DNA of 64,000 nt from Ornithinimicrobium ciconiae (GTDB taxonomy: Bacteria; Actinomycetota; Actinomycetes; Actinomycetales; Dermatophilaceae). How positions within the stretch are numbered: the first letter of the stretch is position 1; every line of letters begins with the position of its first letter. Location of the stretch: NCBI RefSeq assembly GCF_007197575.1, contig NZ_CP041616.1, positions 3,906,001-3,970,000 on the forward strand, written 5' to 3'. Both the position numbers and the translations under genes were made by a program. The notes under the pieces are model-generated. The model was not told the origin of the DNA. It made no database searches and saw only the letters and a program-made list of their open reading frames with translations. This document shows, one piece after another, positions 8,219 through 15,649 of this stretch.

Positions 8219-9807
8219 GGGTCGCGATCGTCGGCGGTGGCATCGCCGGAATCGCCTGCGCGGCGCTGCTCGCAGCCGACGGGCACGAGGTCGACCTGTT
8301 TGAGCAACAGGAGACCCTCGGAGGACGTGCTGGGTCGCGGGCCGTCGCGGGTTTTCGTTTCGACACCGGCCCGTCGTGGTATCTGATGCCCGAGGTCTTC
8401 GACCACTTCTTCGCTCTGCTGGGCACCTCCTCCGACGAGCAGCTGGACCTGCAGGTCCTTGACCCTGCCTACCGCGTGTTCTACGAGGGGCCACCCGGCG
8501 AGGGACCGCCCCCTCCCCTGGACGTCCACGCCGACACCGACGCCAACCTCGCCACCTTCGAGTCGATCGAGCCCGGCGCAGGGCAGGCACTCGAGGGCTA
8601 CCTCGCCTCGGCTAGGGAGGCCTACGACGTGGCGCTGCGGCACTTCCTCTACACCAACTTCACCCAGCACCTGGCACTGGTGAGCCCGGACGTGACCCGC
8701 CGGCTCCCTCGCCTGCTGCCGCAGCTCACCCGCTCGTTGGAGGAGTTCGTCGCCAAGCAGTTCCGCGACGTGCGCCTGCGGCAGGTGCTGGGATACCCAG
8801 CCGTTTTCCTCGGCTCCTCCCCCGACCGGGCACCGAGCCTCTATCACCTGATGAGCGCGCTGGACCTGACCGGTGGGGTGCTCTACCCGCAGGGTGGCTT
8901 CAGCCAGCTGATCGACCGGATCGTCCAATTGGCCCGGGCACGCGGTGCCCGGCTGCACACCGGCGCCACGGTCACGGCGGTCATCACCGGCGAGACCACG
9001 CAACGGCGCAGACGGGCCGCCGTGACCGGGGTGCGTTGGCGGGATGCCGAGGGCACGGAGCACACCCACGCCGCGGACGCGGTCGTCGGGGCAAACGACC
9101 TGCACCACCTCGAGACCCAGCTGCTGCCCGAGCCGCTGCGCACCTACCCGCAGAGCTACTGGGATCGCCAAGAGTCCGGCCCCGGCGCCGTGCTGGTGCT
9201 GCTCGGCGTCCGGGGCGCGCTCCCTCAACTGCCGCACCACTCGCTCTTCTTCACCCATGACTGGCGGGCCAACTTCGACGCGGTCTTCGACGGTCGAGTG
9301 CCCTCCCCCGCCTCGGTCTACGTGTGCAAGCCCTCGGCCACGGATCCCACGGTCGCCCCGGCCGAGCACGAGAACCTCTTCGTCCTGGTCCCCGTCCCGG
9401 CCGACCCGACCCTGGGGCGCGGTGGCCCCGACGGTGGAGGAGGTGCCGCTGTCGAGAGCATCGCCGACGCAGCGATCGCGCAGGTGGCGGACTGGGCAGG
9501 TGTGTCGGACCTGGCCGAGCGAATCGTTGTCCGGGAGACCATTGGCCCCGGCGATTTCGCCGGGGACCTGTCCGCCTGGCGCGGCGGCATGCTCGGGCCC
9601 AGCCACACGCTGCGCCAGAGCGCGATGTTCCGCTCCCGCAACCAGTCCCGTCAGGTGGCTGGCCTCTACTACGCCGGCGCGAGCACGATTCCCGGCATCG
9701 GTCTGCCGATGTGCCTGATCAGCGCCGAACTCGTCCTGAAGCACCTGCGCGGCGACACCTCCACGGGTCCGTCACCGGTGCCGACCTCTCCGGCGATGAG
9801 GCACTGA
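8215..9807 (+). CDS. crtI: Phytoene desaturase
   Basis: The 530-aa FAD-dependent desaturase turns phytoene into lycopene. The N-terminus VRVAIVGGGIAGIACAALL is the dinucleotide-binding GxGxxG fold with the acidic residue in HEVDLFEQ, then GGRAGS and FDTGPSWYLMPEVF, all typical of CrtI. The C-terminal FAD motif reads GLYYAGASTIPGIGLPMCL. The frame is open upstream to 7807, inside crtB; the GTG at 8215, overlapping the crtB stop by 4 bp, gives the correct family N-terminus. The end overlaps the next ATG by one base (TGATG). Confidence 0.95.
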   Translation: MRVAIVGGGIAGIACAALLAADGHEVDLFEQQETLGGRAGSRAVAGFRFDTGPSWYLMPEVFDHFFALLGTSSDEQLDLQVLDPAYRVFYEGPPGEGPPPPLDVHADTDANLATFESIEPGAGQALEGYLASAREAYDVALRHFLYTNFTQHLALVSPDVTRRLPRLLPQLTRSLEEFVAKQFRDVRLRQVLGYPAVFLGSSPDRAPSLYHLMSALDLTGGVLYPQGGFSQLIDRIVQLARARGARLHTGATVTAVITGETTQRRRRAAVTGVRWRDAEGTEHTHAADAVVGANDLHHLETQLLPEPLRTYPQSYWDRQESGPGAVLVLLGVRGALPQLPHHSLFFTHDWRANFDAVFDGRVPSPASVYVCKPSATDPTVAPAEHENLFVLVPVPADPTLGRGGPDGGGGAAVESIADAAIAQVADWAGVSDLAERIVVRETIGPGDFAGDLSAWRGGMLGPSHTLRQSAMFRSRNQSRQVAGLYYAGASTIPGIGLPMCLISAELVLKHLRGDTSTGPSPVPTSPAMRH

Positions 9808-10145
9808 TGGGGCTGGCCTACGCAGCGGTGCTCCTGGTGGCGGGAGGGTGCATGGCGCTGCTGGACGCGCGCTGGGGTCTGGTCCTGTGGCGGGACCGTA
9901 GGCGGTCGCTGGTCGTGCTCGTGACCGGGATCCTCTTCTTCCTGCTCTGGGACATCATTGCGATCGCGCTCGGCTTCTATCACCGGGGTGATAGCGAGGC
10001 GATGAGCGGACTCATGCTCGCACCCGAGCTGCCGGTGGAGGAGCTGGCCTTCATCACCTTCCTCTGCTATGTCACGCTCGTGCTGCACGGGTTGATGGGC
10101 CTGGCAGCTGCCCGGGTCGGCAACATCAGGAGGTCGAGCCGATGA
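9807..10145 (+). CDS. crtYe: Lycopene cyclase subunit, CrtYc/CrtYe type
   Basis: A 112-aa protein with about three transmembrane helices and the motif LPVEELAFITF, the PxEE motif needed in heterodimeric carotenoid cyclases. It is fused in frame to nothing: ATG at 9807 overlaps the crtI stop, and its own stop overlaps the next ATG by 4 bp. Together with the following gene it forms the two-protein cyclase found in Corynebacterium (CrtYe/Yf) and Micrococcus. Whether it makes beta, epsilon or gamma rings cannot be told from sequence by eye. Confidence 0.88.
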   Translation: MGLAYAAVLLVAGGCMALLDARWGLVLWRDRRRSLVVLVTGILFFLLWDIIAIALGFYHRGDSEAMSGLMLAPELPVEELAFITFLCYVTLVLHGLMGLAAARVGNIRRSSR

Positions 10146-10453
10146 CCTACGCGACCCTGGCCGCCATCTTCGTCGGCATCTCCGCGGTGGTGGCTGCCAT
10201 CGCCACGGTCCAGCGCGGTCTGGGCTCGCAGTGGTGGCTCAGGACGGGAAGCACGATCGCCGCCCTGCTCGTGTTGACGATCATCTTTGACAGCGTGATG
10301 ATCCTGGCTGACCTCTTCCGCTTCGACGAGGGCTCCCTGCTGGGAGTGCGCCTCTGGCACGCCCCGGTCGAGGACCTTGCCTGGCCCCTGGCGGCCGGTC
10401 TGCTGCTCCCGTCCCTGCGGGAGCTGCTCCCTCGACGGGAGCCGACACCGTGA
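10142..10453 (+). CDS. crtYf: Lycopene cyclase subunit, CrtYd/CrtYf type
   Basis: A 103-aa membrane protein with three helices and the partner motif APVEDLAWPLAAG, homologous to the PVEELAF motif of the preceding subunit. It has 4-bp overlaps with both neighbours. With the upstream subunit and the downstream lycopene elongase it most likely cyclises C50 flavuxanthin-like intermediates. Confidence 0.88.
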   Translation: MTYATLAAIFVGISAVVAAIATVQRGLGSQWWLRTGSTIAALLVLTIIFDSVMILADLFRFDEGSLLGVRLWHAPVEDLAWPLAAGLLLPSLRELLPRREPTP

Positions 10454-11385
10454 GGACCACCGACCAGCATGCCCCTGCGACCGGACCGGACGGGTCTGAC
10501 CAGACGGCACCGTCCGGCCTGGGCGCCGCCGTGCGAGAGCTGGTCGGGTCCTCCCGGCCGGTGAGCTGGGTCAACACCGCCTACCCGTTCGCGGCCGCCT
10601 ACCTGCTGGCCGGGGGCGGACTCAGCACGGCACTGGTGCTGGGGACTCTCTGGTTCCTCATCCCCTACAACCTGCTCATGTATGGCGTCAACGACGTCTT
10701 CGACTACGAATCCGACCTCCGCAACCCCCGCAAGGGCGGGATCGAGGGCGTCGTCCTCTCCCGCCGCTGGCACCGGCTGACCCTCTGGGCGGCCGTCCTG
10801 ACCAACCTGCCATTCGTCGTCCTACTTGCCACCATCGGCGACCTCACCTCGACCCTGGTGCTGGCGGTCAGCATCTTCGCGGTGATCGCCTACTCCGCAC
10901 CTTTCCTGCGCTTCAAGGAGCGGCCGGTCCTGGACTCGGTCACCTCCAGCACCCACTTCGTCAGCCCCGCCGTCCTCGGTCTGACGCTCGCCGACGCTCC
11001 CTTCACCGCACCGGTTATCGCCGCACTGGCCGCGTTCTTTGTCTGGGGCATGGCGTCCCAGGCCTTCGGCGCAGTCCAGGACATCCAGGCCGACCGGGCA
11101 GCGAGCATCGCCTCCATCGCCACCTGGCTCGGCGCCGCCCGCACTGTGCGCGCAGCCTTCGCGGCCTACCTGCTCGCGGGTCTGCTGCTCCTCCCGACCG
11201 GGTGGCCAGCCGCCCTCGCGGGCCTCCTCGCCCTGCCGTATGCCGCCAGCATCGCCCCCTACCTGAGCCTGACCGACGCGCAGTGCCAAGGGGCCAACGC
11301 AGGCTGGCGCCGGTTCATCTGGCTCAACCTGCTCACCGGGTTCCTGATCACCCAACTCTTCATCTGGATGTCTCTTGCCTCCTGA
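10450..11385 (+). CDS. crtEb: UbiA-family prenyltransferase, lycopene elongase type
   Basis: The 311-aa polytopic protein has both UbiA Asp motifs: NDVFDYESD (within NLLMYGVNDVFDYESDL) and DIQADRAASIAS. In this gene context it fits CrtEb/CrtE2, which adds two dimethylallyl units to lycopene to give C50 carotenoids. Gene order crtE-B-I-Ye-Yf-Eb is close to that of Corynebacterium glutamicum. A 45-residue soluble N-terminal extension precedes the first helix. Start GTG overlaps the preceding stop by 4 bp. Confidence 0.88.
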   Translation: MRTTDQHAPATGPDGSDQTAPSGLGAAVRELVGSSRPVSWVNTAYPFAAAYLLAGGGLSTALVLGTLWFLIPYNLLMYGVNDVFDYESDLRNPRKGGIEGVVLSRRWHRLTLWAAVLTNLPFVVLLATIGDLTSTLVLAVSIFAVIAYSAPFLRFKERPVLDSVTSSTHFVSPAVLGLTLADAPFTAPVIAALAAFFVWGMASQAFGAVQDIQADRAASIASIATWLGAARTVRAAFAAYLLAGLLLLPTGWPAALAGLLALPYAASIAPYLSLTDAQCQGANAGWRRFIWLNLLTGFLITQLFIWMSLAS

Positions 11386-11944
11386 GCTCCGCGTCCCCGG
11401 CCCCGGCTGGGCCCGATTCGCGACCGACGTGGTCGCGCTCGCCGGTGTTGCCTCGTTCGCGACCGCGTTCTGGTGGGACGGGGTTGTGGTGGCGCTCTTC
11501 GCCCTCGTGCTCCTGGGGCTGACCGTGGCGCGCCTGACGCAGCTCCCGGGGGCGCTGCAGGCCGCGACCGGCGCGACGCTGATCCTCTCGGCATGGGCCG
11601 CGACACTCGACTGGTTCGTCACCGTCCCGGGGCTCGACATAGTGGCACACGTGGCCGCCAACGGGCTGCTCGCCGTGGTCCTCATGGTCGTGCTGTGGCG
11701 CACCAGGCTGGTGTCCCCCGGGCTGCCGGCGGTTGGCGTCGTCGTGGTCACCGCTGCCCTCGGGGCGCTGCTCGCGGTGCTGTGGGAGACAGGAGAGTGG
11801 TTTGGCCACACTGTCATCACCGACGCCATCGGCGTCGGCTATGACGACACGATCGGGGACCTCGCCGCCGGGACGCTCGGCTCTGTTGCCGGTGGTGCGC
11901 TCCTCGCGATGGGTCTGGCCAGGGAGGGCGGGCTCCGTGGCTGA
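11375..11944 (+). CDS. Small polytopic membrane protein, YjdF/DUF2238-like
   Basis: The 189-aa protein has about six hydrophobic segments and the C-terminal pattern WETGEWFGHTVITDAIGVGYDDTIGDL, which resembles the WExxEW...DTxxDL signature of YjdF/DUF2238 membrane proteins. It starts at TTG 11375 inside the end of crtEb and overlaps the glycosyltransferase start. Its function is unknown; its position inside the carotenoid operon suggests a role in pigment placement or modification (inference). Confidence 0.75.
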   Translation: MPPELRVPGPGWARFATDVVALAGVASFATAFWWDGVVVALFALVLLGLTVARLTQLPGALQAATGATLILSAWAATLDWFVTVPGLDIVAHVAANGLLAVVLMVVLWRTRLVSPGLPAVGVVVVTAALGALLAVLWETGEWFGHTVITDAIGVGYDDTIGDLAAGTLGSVAGGALLAMGLAREGGLRG

Positions 11945-12710
11945 GGTCAGCGTGGTCATTCCGGTCCGCAACGACGGGGAGCACCTGCGGCAGTGCCTGG
12001 GAGCGCTCGCCCGCCAGACGGTGTCGCCGCTGGAGGTGATCATCGTCGACAACGCCTCCACGGATGACTCCGCAGACGTGGCCCGCGCGCACGGCGCACG
12101 CGTGATCACCGAGCCTTCCATCGGCATACCGGCCGCCGCCGCCACGGGTTATGACGCGGCCCTCGGCTCCGTCATCGCCCGACTCGACGCCGACTCGGTG
12201 CCCGCAGACGACTGGGTCGAGCAGGTGCGAAAGGCTCTGGACCACCGCCCACACGCCGTGGCTGTGAGCGGTTTCGGGGTCTTCCACGATGCTCCGTTCG
12301 GTCTGCGGCGCCTGCTCCCGATCGTCTATCTGGGCACCTACTACCTGCTCGGCGCGGCGGCTGCCGGACATCACGTGCTGTGGGGATCGTCGATGGCGGT
12401 GCGCCGGGAGGCCTGGGCCGTGGTCTCCGAACGGGTCCACCGGGGCGAGCGTGAGATCCACGACGACATGGACCTGGCGCTCGTGCTCGGCCCCAGAGCG
12501 CGCGTGAGCCTGGTCACGACCCTCACCGTCGGTGCCTCCGTGCGCTCGCTGCACGGCCTGCCACAGCTCCGTCGGCGTCTCGATCGCGCCTTCCGCACGC
12601 TGCGACTCAACTGGCACGAGGCCCCACCGTGGGAGCGGTGGGCCGTGACGCTGCGCCTGACACCGAGGACCGAGCACGGACAACACACAGGAGAGGTGGA
12701 CCACCGATGA
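11937..12710 (+). CDS. Family 2 glycosyltransferase, probable carotenoid glycosylation
   Basis: The 257-aa product starts VAEVSVVIPVRNDGEHLRQ with GTG at 11937, preceded by GGGAGG. It has the GT-A fold elements VIIVDNASTDDS and RLDADSVP (DxD-like), then WGSSMAVRREAW and a helical segment. Context in a C50 carotenoid operon suggests it adds sugar to the end-group hydroxyls, as in sarcinaxanthin or decaprenoxanthin glucosides (inference). It overlaps both neighbours by a few bases. Confidence 0.82.
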   Translation: MAEVSVVIPVRNDGEHLRQCLGALARQTVSPLEVIIVDNASTDDSADVARAHGARVITEPSIGIPAAAATGYDAALGSVIARLDADSVPADDWVEQVRKALDHRPHAVAVSGFGVFHDAPFGLRRLLPIVYLGTYYLLGAAAAGHHVLWGSSMAVRREAWAVVSERVHRGEREIHDDMDLALVLGPRARVSLVTTLTVGASVRSLHGLPQLRRRLDRAFRTLRLNWHEAPPWERWAVTLRLTPRTEHGQHTGEVDHR

Positions 12711-13300
12711 CATCCGAGACCGAGACCGACGAGACAGCCCACGAGGCCACCGGGCCGCACGGAGCGGCCCCGCCCGACGAGGTGATCCTGCTCGAGGAGG
12801 ACGGCACGCCCACCGGGACCGCTCCCCGCGCGGAGGTCCACCACGCGGACACGCCCCTGCACCTCGCCTTTTCCTGCTATCTCTTCGACGAGCAGGATCG
12901 GCTCCTGATCACCCGGCGGGCACTGACAAAGCGCGCCTGGCCAGGGGTGTGGACCAACTCCTTCTGTGGTCACCCCCGCCCCGGGGAAGATCTCGCTGAC
13001 GCGGTGCGGCGGCACGCCCGGCACGAGCTGGGTCTGCAGGTCACGGACCTGCGTCCGCTGCTGCCCTCCTTTCGCTATCGCGCGGTGGACCCCTCCGGGA
13101 CGGTCGAGAACGAGGTGTGCCCCGTCCTCACGGCCCGGACCGCCGAGCAGCCGAGTCCCAATCCCGAGGAAGTGATGGAGCTGCACTGGGTGTCCGCGCG
13201 GGATCTGCGCGCGGCCGCGACTGCCGCCCCCTGGGCCCTCAGCCCGTGGCTTCTGAAGCAGCTGGAGCAGCTGGGACCGGAGGGGCTGCGCGCGGGATAG
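12707..13300 (+). CDS. idi: Isopentenyl-diphosphate delta-isomerase, type 1
   Basis: The 197-aa Nudix-fold enzyme interconverts IPP and DMAPP and supplies DMAPP both for crtE and for the C50 elongase. The catalytic Cys is in NSFCGHPRPGE, the Nudix-like helix in RRHARHELG, and the catalytic Glu in VENEVCPV. The frame is open upstream to 12629, but ATG at 12707 overlaps the glycosyltransferase stop (ATGA) and matches the family length; a 33-residue acidic, Thr/Glu-rich leader precedes the core. Last gene of the operon. Confidence 0.93.
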   Translation: MTSETETDETAHEATGPHGAAPPDEVILLEEDGTPTGTAPRAEVHHADTPLHLAFSCYLFDEQDRLLITRRALTKRAWPGVWTNSFCGHPRPGEDLADAVRRHARHELGLQVTDLRPLLPSFRYRAVDPSGTVENEVCPVLTARTAEQPSPNPEEVMELHWVSARDLRAAATAAPWALSPWLLKQLEQLGPEGLRAG

Positions 13301-13460
13301 CCAGACCGCGCAGCCCACATGCCCCCCTGGGCCGTCGTCCCTCCCGACGCGCTGCACCGTCCTGCCCGGTGGTGCAGTCATGCCTGCCCCCACGGCAGCG
13401 CTGTCGGCCATCGGCCTGCACCACGGTCCTGCCTATGCTGGGCAGAGGCTCCCGGACTCG

Positions 13461-13482
13461 TTGTTGAGCGGTTGTTGAGCGG
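13461..13482. repeat. Two perfect 11-bp tandem repeats upstream of the LuxR gene
   Basis: TTGTTGAGCGG occurs twice back to back, 51-72 bp before the GTG of the LuxR-type regulator and in the only open promoter space of the region (13301-13532). An 11-bp period places both on the same face of the helix, so a regulator site is likely; the binding protein is unknown. Confidence 0.5.
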
Positions 13483-13532
13483 TGCCCGCCACGATGGTCT
13501 CTCAGTCATCGAGGTAAACACGAGGGGTTGTC

Positions 13533-14159
13533 GTGAGTGCACCAATCACCACCTACATCCATGGCGCGGACCCGATCTCCCAGGCTGGCGTCGTCAGCCA
13601 ACTGCGAGGACGACCCGAGGTCCGGATTGTCGAGGAGGCGCGTCTCGACCAGGCGACGGTCGCGATCGTCGTCACCGAGACTATCGACGAGTCCGCCACC
13701 CGCATCCTGCACGGGCTGCGCCGCGGCGACCTGCCCCATCTGATCGTCGTCGCCACCGCGATCGACGACGCCGGTCTCGTCACGGCCGCCGAGTCCGGGG
13801 TGGCTGGCCTGATCCGGCGCCTCGATGCGACTCCCGAGAACCTGGTCCGGGTCATCACCCGGGTGAACTCCGGCGAGGGCGAGGTGCCCGGCGACATGCT
13901 GGGGCGGCTGATGACCCAGCTGGGTCGGCTGCAGCGCCAGGTGCTCACCCCGCGCGGGCTGACCTTCACCGGTCTGACTCCTCGTGAGGTCCAGGTTCTG
14001 CGGCTGGTGGCCGATGGCCACGACACCTCCGAGATTGCCCAGGAGCTGTGCTACAGCGAGCGCACCGTCAAGAACGTCCTCCACGACCTGACCACGCGGC
14101 TGCAGCTGCGCAACCGCTCACACGCGGTGGCGTATGCGCTGCGCGAGGGTCTGATCTAG
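13533..14159 (+). CDS. LuxR/NarL-type regulator with degenerate receiver domain
   Basis: The 208-aa protein has a C-terminal LuxR HTH (LTPREVQVLRLVADGHDTS, EIAQELCYSERTVKNVLHDL; residues about 147-200). The N-terminal 125 residues have the size and strand pattern of a receiver, but at the end of the third strand (ATVAIVVTETID) there is no phospho-acceptor Asp. It is probably phosphorylation-independent. GTG at 13533 follows GAGGGG. Its stop shares the bases CTAG with the convergent dynamin gene. LuxR regulators are common at the edge of actinobacterial eCIS loci, so it probably controls this one. Confidence 0.85.
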   Translation: MSAPITTYIHGADPISQAGVVSQLRGRPEVRIVEEARLDQATVAIVVTETIDESATRILHGLRRGDLPHLIVVATAIDDAGLVTAAESGVAGLIRRLDATPENLVRVITRVNSGEGEVPGDMLGRLMTQLGRLQRQVLTPRGLTFTGLTPREVQVLRLVADGHDTSEIAQELCYSERTVKNVLHDLTTRLQLRNRSHAVAYALREGLI

Positions 14160-15634
14160 GACCTCGTGGCCAGGTCGCCGTCCAGCAGCGCCTCGAGACT
14201 GCGCACGGCGCTCTGGCACAGGACATGAAGCTGCCGACTCGTGAGGGGGTGCCGCGCCACGCGGTGCCAGGAGTCAAGCTGGGCCACCGCCTCCTGTCGC
14301 AACGCTTCGGGCGGCCCGTCCGGCACCCCCAGGCGTGTCGCCGCACCGGTGCCGGCGCCGCCGAAGAGCCGCTCCAGGGACTCGGCTCGGTCCGTGGGCA
14401 GACTCAGCGCCCCGGTGCGCAGCTCCCCGAGCAGGTGCAGCTCCTCCAGCTCGTGCGAGCTGGACACCAGGCGCTCGACTCCGCCGAGCAGGTCCGCAGC
14501 CTCGGGCCAGTCCCCTCGCTGCAGCACCGAGCGGAGCCCGGCGAGCACGGACTGCGCCCTGAGCAACCGGCTGCGCTCCGTGAACTGCACCGCCAACAGG
14601 GCACGCAGCTCCTGCAGCCCGGACCGTTGCAGCAGGCCATCGGCCAGTTCGGAGGCATTGCGCACCCGGCCACTCGCGATCAGCTGGACTCCGACCCGCA
14701 CCCCAAACAGGCCGAACCGTCCGAGCAGGTGCTGCCGTGGCACGGGGCCTGGGTCGTGCGGCGCCTCGCTGCGACCGAACCGGTCTGCCGTGAGCAACAG
14801 GGCCGCCACCTCCGTCTGCGGGAGGCGAGCGATCGCCGCCAGGCTGGCAAACTCCGACTCCCGCAAGGTGGCGGCAGCGTGCCCGAGCAACCCGTTCACC
14901 GGGACCACGGTGGGGCAGAGCCGACGCACCCGCGGATCCTCGGCATAGCGCTGCGCCACCCGCGCGGCCACCTGCATCGAGTCCAGCCGACAGGAGCCGA
15001 TCTCGTCGGCCCGGGACAGTGCCCCGACGGTGTTCACCGGCGTGCCCTCGGTGACCTGCCGGTCACGGAAGGCCTCCATGAAGTTCATGTCGCTGGCGTG
15101 GGCGTGCCGCAGCAGATAGAGGACCGCGTCGGCGACCGCGACCTGGCCGACCTCACCGGTGAGGGCACGATGGGTGCGGGCGGAGACCTCCGTGGAGATG
15201 GACGCGATGCCGGGGGTGTCAACGAGTGTCAGCCCCTGCAACCGCCGGGTGGGCCAGCGCACGTCCAGATGGTCGATCTGCTCCGGGGCGACCCCACCGA
15301 GGTCGATGCTCAGCGACCCGTCGTCACGTCGGAACGGCCGGTCGCGGGGCGGCCCGTCAACCGGGTGCAGGACCACCCGTGGTGCCGGGCCGTAGCTATA
15401 CCAGGTGACGACGCGGGTGCACTCGCCCGCATCGGTGGGCGCCAGGTTCTCTCCGACCAGGGCGTTGAGCAGGGTGGACTTGCCGGCTTTGACCCGGCCG
15501 GCGATGGCCAGTCGCAGCGGACCGTCGAGCCGCGCCCGCAGTGCCTGCAACTCCTGGGACACCTCGAGGCTCGGCGCCCGGTCGGCCGCACGGTCGATGA
15601 CCGCCCCGACCCGGCTCGCCAGACTCTCCGACAC
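14156..15634 (-). CDS. Dynamin-family GTPase, shorter partner
   Basis: The 492-aa protein has a GTPase domain: P-loop GRVKAGKST (residues 46-54), switch Thr in ECTRVVTW, G3 LVDTPG (about 137-142) and a weak G4 (SRADE). A helical C-terminal half (from about 280) rich in Leu/Arg heptads resembles the stalk of bacterial dynamin-like proteins such as IniA/LeoA. No transmembrane segment is clear, unlike the next gene. It lies 15 bp after the larger dynamin, as in other two-gene bacterial dynamin systems that work as heteromers on membranes. It belongs to the left flank of the injection-system locus. Confidence 0.85.
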   Translation of the reverse strand: MSESLASRVGAVIDRAADRAPSLEVSQELQALRARLDGPLRLAIAGRVKAGKSTLLNALVGENLAPTDAGECTRVVTWYSYGPAPRVVLHPVDGPPRDRPFRRDDGSLSIDLGGVAPEQIDHLDVRWPTRRLQGLTLVDTPGIASISTEVSARTHRALTGEVGQVAVADAVLYLLRHAHASDMNFMEAFRDRQVTEGTPVNTVGALSRADEIGSCRLDSMQVAARVAQRYAEDPRVRRLCPTVVPVNGLLGHAAATLRESEFASLAAIARLPQTEVAALLLTADRFGRSEAPHDPGPVPRQHLLGRFGLFGVRVGVQLIASGRVRNASELADGLLQRSGLQELRALLAVQFTERSRLLRAQSVLAGLRSVLQRGDWPEAADLLGGVERLVSSSHELEELHLLGELRTGALSLPTDRAESLERLFGGAGTGAATRLGVPDGPPEALRQEAVAQLDSWHRVARHPLTSRQLHVLCQSAVRSLEALLDGDLATRS

Positions 15635-15649
15635 GGTCCCGGTCCCCGC

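Noticed and set aside
7945..9744. 599-aa open frame on the minus strand
   Set aside because: Antisense to crtB and crtI; no domain.
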